This document shows, one piece after another, positions 32,475 through 40,471 of a stretch of 40,471 bases of DNA; the stretch's first letter is position 1, and the number at the start of each line of letters is the position of its first letter. The notes beneath the pieces were generated by a model. That model was given only the letters and a program-made list of their open reading frames with translations, did no database searches and was not told the DNA's origin. The DNA is from a virus, in the IMG/VR virus record IMGVR_UViG_3300027969_000193, positions 1 through 40,471 of that record. One strand, written 5' to 3'. The position numbers were made by a program, and so were the translations under genes.

Positions 32475-32712
32475 TGTTCAGTTCCATAAATTCGCTCCAT
32501 ACAGCAACAAGTTTATCCACCGTTTCATAATCATACTTGCCAATCAAGTAAGTGATTTTGGCATCGTGTATCTCACTGCCTAAAGTAATCATTCCGTCTT
32601 TAGGTTCAAGATACACCAAAAGATGATCATCATCCAAGTATATCTTACCATTATCTACTTCTATAGTAGGACAAAAACCTGCGAACCAACGGGTTAAATC
32701 TTCTTTGTTCAT
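32431..32712 (-). CDS. Small protein (93 aa) of unknown function
   Basis: Mixed alpha/beta, acidic N-terminal half (VDNGKIYLDDDHLLVYLEPKD). No membrane segment. Preceded by a 26-base gap that holds a TAAATA core but no ribosome binding site. Not recognised. Confidence 0.65.
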   Translation of the reverse strand: MNKEDLTRWFAGFCPTIEVDNGKIYLDDDHLLVYLEPKDGMITLGSEIHDAKITYLIGKYDYETVDKLVAVWSEFMELNNDTPRIISRTISGI

Positions 32713-32738
32713 AGTAGTATTTATGCCACTGGTTCATA

Positions 32739-33107
32739 TCACAGCATCAAACTGCGTTGTTTTCTCAATCGTGGTGGTTTAGTATGCTGCCAATGAGCCG
32801 TTGGCTTTAGCCTTGCCAACCAACTATCATACTCAGCAAATTGTTCTTCAGGCACATACAACACCGTGACCCAGTGATTTTTATTTCGGTCCAAATATAT
32901 AACCTGATCTTCTATGCCCAGGCATTCTACTGGCTTGTCAGTGACAACTGCTCTGTTGTAATTATCAGGCTCGGGTATAGTATGCGTAGTTTCACCTGCT
33001 ACCTTTTGCCAAGCAATTTGTCTGGCTATAGGTATTCTTGGATCTGTGTATTCTCGCCTGGGCTTACCATTAGTATAAGTCCAGGTTATGTATTGATGTT
33101 TAGGCAT
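32739..33107 (-). CDS. Protein of unknown function (122 aa)
   Basis: Basic and Trp/Pro-rich protein (WLARLKPTAHWQHTKPPRLRKQ at the C-terminus). Not recognised. It lies directly downstream of the holin-like gene in the lysis/fibre block, so a lysis role is conceivable but there is no catalytic motif of an endolysin. Confidence 0.6.
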   Translation of the reverse strand: MPKHQYITWTYTNGKPRREYTDPRIPIARQIAWQKVAGETTHTIPEPDNYNRAVVTDKPVECLGIEDQVIYLDRNKNHWVTVLYVPEEQFAEYDSWLARLKPTAHWQHTKPPRLRKQRSLML

Positions 33108-33110
33108 TGA

Positions 33111-33383
33111 CTATTTAACAAACACAATAGCCGCACCAATGAACGCAACAACTATAGTTCCGATAGTGGCAATAATCTGAACATCCCGTCTGGCGTCGGC
33201 TTTTTCCAAGACAAGTTTAATCTCAAGTAAGTTTGATTGGATCTGACTACCCAAGTCACTGACTTTACTTTCAATCTGAGCGAGCCTTTGTTCGACATTA
33301 TCTAACCTCTGTTCTAAATTCTTATAGCGTAGTTCGCATAAGTGTATATGACCTTTTAAGGTTGTTTCTTTGAAAGCGTCCAT
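33111..33383 (-). CDS. Holin-like membrane protein (XhlA type)
   Basis: 90 residues from ATG at 33383. The longer frame from 33431 would overlap the fibre gene by 47 bases. Residues 5-65 are a regular coiled coil (heptads with Leu, Ile, Val: LEQRLDNVEQRLAQIE), followed by a single C-terminal membrane helix (IIATIGTIVVAFIGAAIVFV). This is the build of XhlA-like holins, which permeabilise the inner membrane. Host lysis also needs an endolysin, which I do not find. Starts one base after the fibre stop. Confidence 0.6.
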   Translation of the reverse strand: MDAFKETTLKGHIHLCELRYKNLEQRLDNVEQRLAQIESKVSDLGSQIQSNLLEIKLVLEKADARRDVQIIATIGTIVVAFIGAAIVFVK

Positions 33384-33384
33384 A

Positions 33385-35709
33385 TTATATTGCCCTGTTA
33401 TCGTGAATGTAATACCAGCCTGCTGTGCCATTGGTTTTCCAGTAAGCCATCATACCGTCATCACTTTGTGTTGGACTTGTGCTACTATTACTCACACAGA
33501 CCTGTTGTCCTGCCGCACCTGTGATAGCACCCCATTGTGCCACCGTTTTAACTGGGAAGCCCACTGGTTGTGCGAATGTCGCTGATGTTGAATTGAAAAA
33601 AGCATAAGTAGTGCCTGCTTTATTATTGATAGAGAAAGTGTCTGAAAATGTTTGACCAGTTTCAGGAGACATTACCAATACTTCATAACTGCCAGCAGTT
33701 CCGCTTGCGTTAGCATTAAAAATAATTTTAGTGCCCCAGTGTGTAGCATCCCAGTTTTCGCTGGCTTTAGTTTGAAAAGCACCAGCCTGTTTTTGGCTTG
33801 TGTTAGTGGTAGAATTATCAGCACTAAACGCAAACTTACCAATACTCCAACCAGTTTGAGGAGGATCATATACTGCTGTAGCGGCATTGGCTTTCCAACG
33901 AGCACTCATTTCAAATAAAGTTCCACCTTGAGTTAAAGTTGAACTACTGGCTAAACCAGTGTATTTGAAACCTGGAGCATAAACGCTTTGCCAAGTAGAT
34001 CCCATTTGTGCGATATTGACATCACCAAGTTGTAGCAAATTTGTGCTACCAAAACTCATATTTAATGTAGGACCTGTTGTGCTGCCACCACTCATATTTA
34101 ATTGAGTTCCTGTAGTTGAACCACTACTTGGACTTATACTCAGTTGGTTAGTAGTTATAGTGCCTGAAGTAGAACTTAAAGCCAATCTATTACTCAAATT
34201 AGTTGTGCCAGTATCCACGGTGCGTAAAGCAAATGAACTGCCGCAGGCACTTGTAGAATAATCTTCAGTGGCAAGCCAGTTAAAATTACCCACATTTTGA
34301 TTTGTAGAAGTCCCTAACGCACCAGTTTGAGCGGCAATATTAAAACTATATACACCATCATTATTCTTTAACGGCACTCTGCGTCCAGTCACAACACTTT
34401 TTCTTGATGCTAACGTGGTAATCCCATTTGTGCCTGCCAAGCCAATATCATCTGGAGTGCCTGCCATAGCCACAGGGCTGGCACCGCTACCCAACAATGT
34501 GCCTGCTGTTTGGAATGTTGATGCTATTGTGTATGTGCCTGTTAGCCCACTGCCACTACCCAAGGCTGTGATAAAGTAAGGAGTTGTATTACTCAAACCA
34601 ACGGCTCTGATAAGTTGTCCAACATATAATACACCTGAAGTCACCGAAGTCACCGTCAATGTATTACCAGCACTACCAGCACCGTTGTCAATGTAGCCAT
34701 TAAAACTACATCTATCTTCAAAAGGCACACCAGTTTGGGTAAGTGATGAACCTCCAATACTAAAGTTAGCACCGCCTCTGCCTTTATAAACAACATTACC
34801 AGCACTATTGACAAATGTAGTATCACCAGCATCCAAATTACCGTTGAGCATATTCAATCCTGAGTTTTGCGGAACCGTGACACCGTTGATTGTCTGTGTA
34901 GATGTAGCAGTTTGACCAGCCACCATCATACTTTGTCTGCTGGTAGCACTAAACTTATTACCTGTGGGTGTAGTTAAAAATACAAATCTACCACCACCTG
35001 CTGTAGTGCCAACACCTGTGATAGTTGTGCTTGCGGTAGTCTGTGAAAAACTAACCGTATAAGTTCCAACACCACCAAATGTATTCGCACCATAAGCAGT
35101 AATGGTTGTTCCGTTGGCTACACCAGTGCCTGAGATCAACTGACCAACGTGAATAGCACCACTGGTCACAGCAGTGACCGTCAATACCGTTGTTGCTATA
35201 CTGCCTGTAAATACCGAAGTTTCACTGGCAGTTGCTTCTGTGTTTTGAAATACTACGCCAGTATTAAATCCAACACCGTTTTCACTGCTGAATCTTGTGC
35301 CATCGTAATAACCAACACCAAGACTACCTACGCTGGAGTTTGCCACATTGACATTCACTGGGGCTGCGGCAGTTCCACGACTGCCTTCTAAAAATAATTG
35401 TCCTGCTCCAATAGTAGCAGCCGAAGCAAGGCTACCTGCGTTTTGTCCATACTCTCTAACAAACACACGACCTTGTCTATTTGCTGTAGTATTGTCAAAA
35501 AACGCAGCCGCTGGCAATTGAGTAGTATTTAAAGTAGAATTACTAACCAATACATTACCATTAGCATCTATGGCTTTACCGCCTGCTGTTATAGTGTCAC
35601 TGGTGCTTTGCCCACCCTGAGTAATAATATTACCAGTGGCGGCATCAACCGTCATTGTTGTATCGCCTACTGCGAGTCCGAATTTTACTTTGAATTTTTC
35701 GTTTGACAT
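33385..35709 (-). CDS. Tail fibre/appendage protein (774 aa)
   Basis: Ser/Thr/Gly-rich beta protein. N-terminus [24 protein letters not shown] is an attachment-type segment I know from other aquatic phage fibres. Two Gly/Thr-rich beta inserts (around residues 168-235 and 335-410) share [16 protein letters not shown]-like patterns with the inserts in the 705- and 403-residue proteins. The C-terminus [27 protein letters not shown] looks like a receptor-facing tip. It probably sets part of the host range. Confidence 0.68.
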   Translation of the reverse strand: MSNEKFKVKFGLAVGDTTMTVDAATGNIITQGGQSTSDTITAGGKAIDANGNVLVSNSTLNTTQLPAAAFFDNTTANRQGRVFVREYGQNAGSLASAATIGAGQLFLEGSRGTAAAPVNVNVANSSVGSLGVGYYDGTRFSSENGVGFNTGVVFQNTEATASETSVFTGSIATTVLTVTAVTSGAIHVGQLISGTGVANGTTITAYGANTFGGVGTYTVSFSQTTASTTITGVGTTAGGGRFVFLTTPTGNKFSATSRQSMMVAGQTATSTQTINGVTVPQNSGLNMLNGNLDAGDTTFVNSAGNVVYKGRGGANFSIGGSSLTQTGVPFEDRCSFNGYIDNGAGSAGNTLTVTSVTSGVLYVGQLIRAVGLSNTTPYFITALGSGSGLTGTYTIASTFQTAGTLLGSGASPVAMAGTPDDIGLAGTNGITTLASRKSVVTGRRVPLKNNDGVYSFNIAAQTGALGTSTNQNVGNFNWLATEDYSTSACGSSFALRTVDTGTTNLSNRLALSSTSGTITTNQLSISPSSGSTTGTQLNMSGGSTTGPTLNMSFGSTNLLQLGDVNIAQMGSTWQSVYAPGFKYTGLASSSTLTQGGTLFEMSARWKANAATAVYDPPQTGWSIGKFAFSADNSTTNTSQKQAGAFQTKASENWDATHWGTKIIFNANASGTAGSYEVLVMSPETGQTFSDTFSINNKAGTTYAFFNSTSATFAQPVGFPVKTVAQWGAITGAAGQQVCVSNSSTSPTQSDDGMMAYWKTNGTAGWYYIHDNRAI

Positions 35710-35723
35710 AATTCACACAATCC

Positions 35724-38700
35724 TTATGTTAGTGAGGTTCTTACCACACTGAATACCGTGCTTGTAGCACTTGTTGGGGTCACCAATAATCTTAAAAGCC
35801 CACCACTTACATCACCAGTAAAACTTGCCAATGATGTAGTATTATACATTTCAGCATAGGTAGTCAGCAAGGCTGTTGTAGCATCTACTCGCAATATTGT
35901 AAAGTTTAGACAATGAACGTTAGCACCTTGAATGATGTTTATCAATCCTGTCATTGCGTTTCTTGTTGTAGTGTTTAATGCCACCGTGGCAGTTGCGGTT
36001 GTTGTCAGTGTTGAACTATCTAAATCTGCTTGATTATCAACACTTACATTATTAAAATTAGCACTCAAAGTAGCGGCATCTAATAAATTAGTAAAACTGG
36101 CTAAAACCAAATCACCTGTGGTAGTTGATATAGTATTGTCAGTGACAACACCCACCGTTATATTACCAAAAGTAGATCCACCGCCACCAGGCAATGCCCA
36201 ACTTAAATTTCCACTGCCATCATTGGTCAGTACCGTTGATACAGCACCCTGAGCCGCTGGCAACACGTATTGAATATTTGCCCCAACAGCAGGCTGTATA
36301 ATATCACTATATCCACTGGTTGTGCCATTTAATGTTATACCGCCAGTGGCAATCAAATTACTGGTAAATCTACCTGTGCCGCTGACATCTAAAGCATAGG
36401 CAGGCGTAGCCGTGCCAACACCTAAATTACCCGAAGGGAACCATTGATCTCCGCCTGTGGCGTCAAACTGAAGTCTATTTACAGGACTACCAGCAGTTTC
36501 TTGAACGGTATATGATATTAAATTATCACCAGCGTTGTTAGTCACTAACCACAAGCGTTCTGTGTTGATCATACCAAACTGAACATAACCATCACCACCA
36601 TCACTGATAGTAAATTCTTGACCAGGTGTTGCGGTATTCACACCAACTCTGCCATTGGCAGAATCTACAAAGAAAGTGCTGTCATTGACAACAAAATTAT
36701 TATAAGTTTTTACAGCACCAGTTCCAGGTGTATATGGTGCCAATACAATATTACCATTGACACCTGCTTCCAAGAACATTTGTCCAGAGTTTGTAAAGCC
36801 GTTGGTATTAAAGTAAAGATTACCTGTGCCGTTAGTTGTGATGGCAGCACTGGCATTTAAGTCACCAACAACTACTTGATCAGTGGTCAATAACACTCTA
36901 CCGAGACCATTTGGTTCAATAACAACATCATTATCCGCACCTGCTTCTATTGTGATAACACCTGAATCTACACCAGCCTCAGTTTGTAATATTAAATCAC
37001 CAGTGGTAGTTGATATAGTATTGTCAGTATCTACAGCAATAGTAATGTTGCCAAATGTTGAACCACCACCGCCTGGCAATGCCCAAGATAAGTTTCCACT
37101 ACCATCATTAGTAAGAACGGTGCTGACTGCTCCCTGAGCATTTGGCAATATATATTGAATATTTGCCGCAATAGCAGGTTGAGTAATAGCAGTATATCCA
37201 CTGGTAATACCATCTATTTTTATACTATTAGTGGCGATAAGATCACTGGTAAATCTACCTGTGCCATATACATCAAGTTCGTAGGCGGGTGTAGCATTAT
37301 TGACACCAAGTTTGCCAGTGTTAAACCATTGATCTGTTAAATTAAATTGTAGTCTGTTGTCGCCTGCTGGAGGAATAACACCATAGTATAAACTCAGCAA
37401 ATCATCAGCACCGTTATTACTGATAATAAAAGTGCGTTCATTATTAGTCATACCAAATTGTGTAAGACTATCCTGCCCTTGATCTAAATGTAGTTCATAA
37501 TCAGGAGCATTATTGTTTATACCAACTCTGTTGTTATTGACAAACAAATTATCACTATTGACATTAAAAGTAGTGGCATCAACCTTGACTAAATTGCTAT
37601 TGGCATCTAAAATTAAATCACCAGTAGTAGTGCTGATAGTATTGTCATCAACCACAGCAATAGTGATATTACCAAAAGTGCTGCCACCACCACCAGGTAA
37701 TGCCCACGATAAATTACCTGCTCCGTCATTGGTCAGCACCGTTGAACTTGCTCCAGCGGTTCCAGGTAATGTATAAATTAAATTTGATCCAGTAGCAGGT
37801 GCGTTAAATGTTGAACTGCCACTTGTGCTACCACTGACCGTGATACCACCTGCCAATTCTAAATTACCATTGCTGTCCAATGAACTTGCTAATGTCATAG
37901 CACCATTGCGTAATAATGAAACTGCGAATTTACTATCTTCTGTGGCTGCTGTAGCATCTGTCCAACTAACATCTATATTAGCGGCAGTTAAAAATGTGCC
38001 ACTGGCATTAGTCATTCCAGCATACATACCAACACCATAACCCGCACCTGGAGTCACAGCCGTGCCTGCCACTGCTTCCATACGCAACGGATATGCTACC
38101 GCATTATTATTGACATTATATTTGCGACTGGCTAAATTACCATTGATAAAGTTATCAGTAAAAAGCAAAGAATTACTTGGGCTACTAAAACCAGTTTGTA
38201 ATTCATCGGCATTATTACCAATATAAATCTGTGCTCCTGATGTTAAAGCACTATTCAGATACAATGCTCCAGTTGTAGTAGATATAGTTTGGTTGTCTGC
38301 TATACCCACCGTGACATTACCGCCAGTGATGCCTGCGAACACAGGATTACTTGTTGTAGCGATATCCTGTGGCAAACTTAAAGTCACCGCACCAGTTGGA
38401 CTTGAAGCGATGACCTGATTGGCTGTGCCTGTGATACTTGTGACACCTGCTGAACCAGGATCTGTGTTAGTAATAGTGATAGTGTCAGCGTCCGTTCTAA
38501 CCACGGTTATACCAGCACCTTGAGCAAACTTGATAGTATCAGTTGTGGCATCACTGCCTACAAGATTTAGATTAGCACCACCAGTAGTAGCACTTGCGTT
38601 CTGTGTATAAGTTGTATTTGTATCTATACTACTAATAGTAATTGTGCTTGCGTCTGTTCTACTGACCGTGACATTAGTTCCGTTGGCAAACTTCACGCTG

Positions 38701-39161
38701 TCAGTGGTAGCATCACTGCCCACCAATGTAAGATTGGCACCACCAGTAGCGGTGTCTGCTTGTATGTTATAGTTAGTGTCTAAACTCTGGACATCTGCGA
38801 AACTTAAAACACCAGCACCATCAGTTATCAATACCTGATTGGCTGTGCCATCTGCCAATGGAAAAAGATAATTGGCAGTGGATAATTGATTTTGGATTGT
38901 GGTCACGCCTGTGGCACCACCAACGCTCATTGCTGTTGCCGCACCACCAAAATTGATAGTGGTTGCGTTAAACGGCAGTAAGTTAAAAGTTGAACAATCA
39001 GTTAGGATACTACAGCCATTCACGGTCAGTGTTCCCGAAATGATTACATTGTCGCCACTGGGAACAAAGTTATTCCCACCACTATATAAAGTAGTGTAAT
39101 TGCTACTTGACACCGTGCCACTTGGAGGTGTTGATCCGTATAATGAACTATTGTCTGCCAT
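35724..39161 (-). CDS. Long tail fibre with internal repeats (1145 aa)
   Basis: Ser/Thr/Gly/Asn-rich trimer-type fibre. The N-terminal 60 residues (SILTDCSTFNLLPFNA) are shared with the cut-off second allele at the window start and are probably the virion-anchoring part. The body repeats GNLSWALPGGGGSTFGNI three times and has two copies of a unit of about 290 residues starting at QFGM...NNxER and ending in LDVxGTGRFTS...IATxxI. No chaperone domain is evident at the C-terminus. The gene starts 9 bp after the adaptor stop with AAGGAT as ribosome binding site. Confidence 0.75.
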   Translation of the reverse strand: MADNSSLYGSTPPSGTVSSSNYTTLYSGGNNFVPSGDNVIISGTLTVNGCSILTDCSTFNLLPFNATTINFGGAATAMSVGGATGVTTIQNQLSTANYLFPLADGTANQVLITDGAGVLSFADVQSLDTNYNIQADTATGGANLTLVGSDATTDSVKFANGTNVTVSRTDASTITISSIDTNTTYTQNASATTGGANLNLVGSDATTDTIKFAQGAGITVVRTDADTITITNTDPGSAGVTSITGTANQVIASSPTGAVTLSLPQDIATTSNPVFAGITGGNVTVGIADNQTISTTTGALYLNSALTSGAQIYIGNNADELQTGFSSPSNSLLFTDNFINGNLASRKYNVNNNAVAYPLRMEAVAGTAVTPGAGYGVGMYAGMTNASGTFLTAANIDVSWTDATAATEDSKFAVSLLRNGAMTLASSLDSNGNLELAGGITVSGSTSGSSTFNAPATGSNLIYTLPGTAGASSTVLTNDGAGNLSWALPGGGGSTFGNITIAVVDDNTISTTTGDLILDANSNLVKVDATTFNVNSDNLFVNNNRVGINNNAPDYELHLDQGQDSLTQFGMTNNERTFIISNNGADDLLSLYYGVIPPAGDNRLQFNLTDQWFNTGKLGVNNATPAYELDVYGTGRFTSDLIATNSIKIDGITSGYTAITQPAIAANIQYILPNAQGAVSTVLTNDGSGNLSWALPGGGGSTFGNITIAVDTDNTISTTTGDLILQTEAGVDSGVITIEAGADNDVVIEPNGLGRVLLTTDQVVVGDLNASAAITTNGTGNLYFNTNGFTNSGQMFLEAGVNGNIVLAPYTPGTGAVKTYNNFVVNDSTFFVDSANGRVGVNTATPGQEFTISDGGDGYVQFGMINTERLWLVTNNAGDNLISYTVQETAGSPVNRLQFDATGGDQWFPSGNLGVGTATPAYALDVSGTGRFTSNLIATGGITLNGTTSGYSDIIQPAVGANIQYVLPAAQGAVSTVLTNDGSGNLSWALPGGGGSTFGNITVGVVTDNTISTTTGDLVLASFTNLLDAATLSANFNNVSVDNQADLDSSTLTTTATATVALNTTTRNAMTGLINIIQGANVHCLNFTILRVDATTALLTTYAEMYNTTSLASFTGDVSGGLLRLLVTPTSATSTVFSVVRTSLT
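36120..37800 (-). repeat. Tandem repeats inside the long fibre gene
   Basis: The stretch encoding LSWALPGGGGSTFGNI recurs at about 36178, 37061 and 37676, roughly 885 and 615 bases apart. The two 3'-most copies form full repeat units sharing the QFGM, ER, LQF, LGV and ALDVxGTGRFTS elements; DNA identity is high but not complete. Confidence 0.78.
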
Positions 39162-39170
39162 TGATTATCC

Positions 39171-40382
39171 TTATTTGTAAGCGAAGTTTCTGTATTGACG
39201 AGGTTGCCATACTGAAGTTAGTTTAGTATGTCCGCCACTCCACTTACCTAAATTGTTTTGATCTTCTACAATGTTGTATGCGTTTTCAAACTTTTGAGCA
39301 TACACCTGAGCATCTTCGGCATTGTGTCGTTTAATGTAATACTCACGCAGAGTAGCATACACATAACCTTCTGCCCAGGTTTGTAGCACAGCATTAGTTT
39401 GAACCGTTTGCCCTGTAAGAGAGATGTCAGTTATAGTGCCACCTGTGGGGCTTGAGCCGCCTGTGACACTTACTTGAATACTGGTGCTTGAAGTTAGTTG
39501 TGTGACCACTGCTGAAGTAAAGCCTGTTCCCAGACTGCCTGTGCCTGCTGTGGCTGTGATTTCATCACCGACATTTAATCCAGTAATATCACTCATACCA
39601 CTGATGCCAATCAACCAAGGACCACTACCACTAATAGGATTTACGCTGCCAGTAGCACTAATTAGTTCGTCTTCCACAGGACTGAATAGCAACTGCCAAG
39701 CACGATAGTAATATAAGTTGATAAGAGCACCTTCAGCCACATACGGCAAAAAGTGATACTTGTTTGCTACTTCACTGAATTTACCACGGATTACATTTGG
39801 CACATTTACTGGACTCAAATATAACTGGGCAAGCATTCCCTGAGTAATAATATCTCTGTCGCCAATACGGTCATAGACAATCCAAGGTCCGCTTTGATTG
39901 CTGTTGCTGGCATTAGTGGCAAATACAATAGTTCCACTAACCGTGGCAGTATTGACTAAACTTAAAGTAATTACACTACCACTGCCACCACCACCTGTGA
40001 TATTGACAATAGTAGTGTTAGACGCAATACCAGTTCCCGACACCAACATATTGTTTTGTAGCGTCTGTGCTGGAGTAGAAGTCAGAGTAATAGTAAATTG
40101 ACCTGACACACCTGTGGCTGTGGCACTGGTAGTGACCTGTGCTCCTTGTTGAAAGAACAAGATAGGTTTGTTCATATCACCAGGAATAGGCACCCTACCA
40201 TCGGCATCGGCAATACCAATGTTTTCCACAGCATAAGGATCACTGCGTAATGCTGGTAGTTCAATGTTTCTCATTGACATTTCTGCCATAAAAATACACT
40301 TCTTTATTTCTGCGTCATTGGTTGAGCCTGTGAAGTCTTTGATGAATGTCACAAGGTCATCGGCTGTGGGTATTACAAACAT
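39171..40382 (-). CDS. Head-tail adaptor-like virion protein (main allele)
   Basis: 403 residues, the counterpart of 206-1417. Helical core with PTADDLVTFIKDFTG at the start, SEVANKYHFLPYVAEGAL in the middle and the long helix ending WAEGYVYATLREYYIKRHN and QVYAQKFENAYNIV near the C-terminus; two beta inserts as in the other copy. It should dock under the portal and seal the head. It is translated before the long fibre gene. Confidence 0.62.
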   Translation of the reverse strand: MFVIPTADDLVTFIKDFTGSTNDAEIKKCIFMAEMSMRNIELPALRSDPYAVENIGIADADGRVPIPGDMNKPILFFQQGAQVTTSATATGVSGQFTITLTSTPAQTLQNNMLVSGTGIASNTTIVNITGGGGSGSVITLSLVNTATVSGTIVFATNASNSNQSGPWIVYDRIGDRDIITQGMLAQLYLSPVNVPNVIRGKFSEVANKYHFLPYVAEGALINLYYYRAWQLLFSPVEDELISATGSVNPISGSGPWLIGISGMSDITGLNVGDEITATAGTGSLGTGFTSAVVTQLTSSTSIQVSVTGGSSPTGGTITDISLTGQTVQTNAVLQTWAEGYVYATLREYYIKRHNAEDAQVYAQKFENAYNIVEDQNNLGKWSGGHTKLTSVWQPRQYRNFAYK

Positions 40383-40384
40383 TT

Positions 40385-40471
40385 TTAATGTAGTCCTTTA
40401 AAGTATTTCTGTTCGCCTCGTTTTGTGGGATAAGGCACATCTATGGGAATAGGTAATTTACCACCTGGGTA
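40385..40471 (-). CDS. 3' end of the 196-residue gene, repeated at the window end
   Basis: The last 87 bases encode the C-terminal 28 residues plus stop and are identical to 1420-1506. This is the repeated closing part of the circle, not another gene copy. Confidence 0.85.
   Translation of the reverse strand, partial: YPGGKLPIPIDVPYPTKRGEQKYFKGLH

Noticed and set aside
33384-33431. Longer N-terminus for the holin-like protein
   Set aside because: It would overlap the fibre gene by 47 bases; ATG at 33383 lies one base after the fibre stop.
39171-40471. True tandem duplication of the adaptor and fibre genes, or long terminal repeats
   Set aside because: The exact 127-bp match ending at the last base, and divergence before it, fit an assembly overlap with strain variation far better.

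Overview
The window is a tailed-phage genome (dsDNA, AT-rich) and slightly more than one full copy of it. Everything at offset 38,965 repeats: bases 1-1506 line up with 38966-40471 without any indel from the fibre start codon onward, and the last 127 bases are identical to 1380-1506. The simplest reading is a circular (circularly permuted or terminally redundant) genome of 38,965 bp, assembled from a natural population, in which bases 1-1379 are a second strain's allele of the fibre/adaptor locus. The gene set (SU10-like HK97-fold capsid, portal of about 750 residues, scaffold, large ejection-type proteins, no tape measure, no major tail tube, no integrase, no RNA polymerase) suggests a lytic podovirus of the kind seen in small aquatic bacteria (HTVC010P / P19250A-like phages of SAR11 or freshwater methylotrophs). 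The host is an inference, not something the sequence states.

One gene excepted, everything is on the minus strand, so transcription runs right to left. Early/middle block, 32.15 to 25.8 kb: two very small proteins, a primase-polymerase, a primase-helicase, a small zincin, an HNH protein and several small proteins of unknown function. Six places in this block carry the same 34-bp promoter-like element just ahead of a ribosome binding site, and three to four of these are preceded by a 13-bp dyad. A terminator at about 25.66 kb closes the block.

Late block, 25.6 kb down to 1 and around the circle to 32.2 kb: tail proteins (705, 412 aa), a Pro/Thr-repeat protein, three ejection-type proteins (248, 793, 1020 aa), a Dps-like ferritin, a cluster of small basic proteins with a terminase-small candidate, terminase large subunit, a glycosyltransferase/nucleotidyltransferase pair, portal, scaffold, major capsid, adaptor, two fibres, a holin-like protein and three small genes, ending in a possible structured RNA and a strong terminator at 32.19-32.22 kb. 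The single plus-strand gene is a GNAT-fold acetyltransferase at 13.0-13.5 kb.

I see no DNA polymerase of family A or B, no RNA polymerase, no single-strand binding protein, no integrase and no recognisable endolysin, so replication and transcription must lean heavily on the host. Five genes of 40-60 codons (7094-7270, 12445-12606, 31807-31959, 31959-32102, 32298-32474) fit tightly into gaps with ATGA or TGATG overlaps or close packing and are likely real. The only stretch above 300 bp without a confident gene is 28899-29211; it holds a promoter element, a dyad, a possible tiny plus-strand ORF and a two-way terminator.
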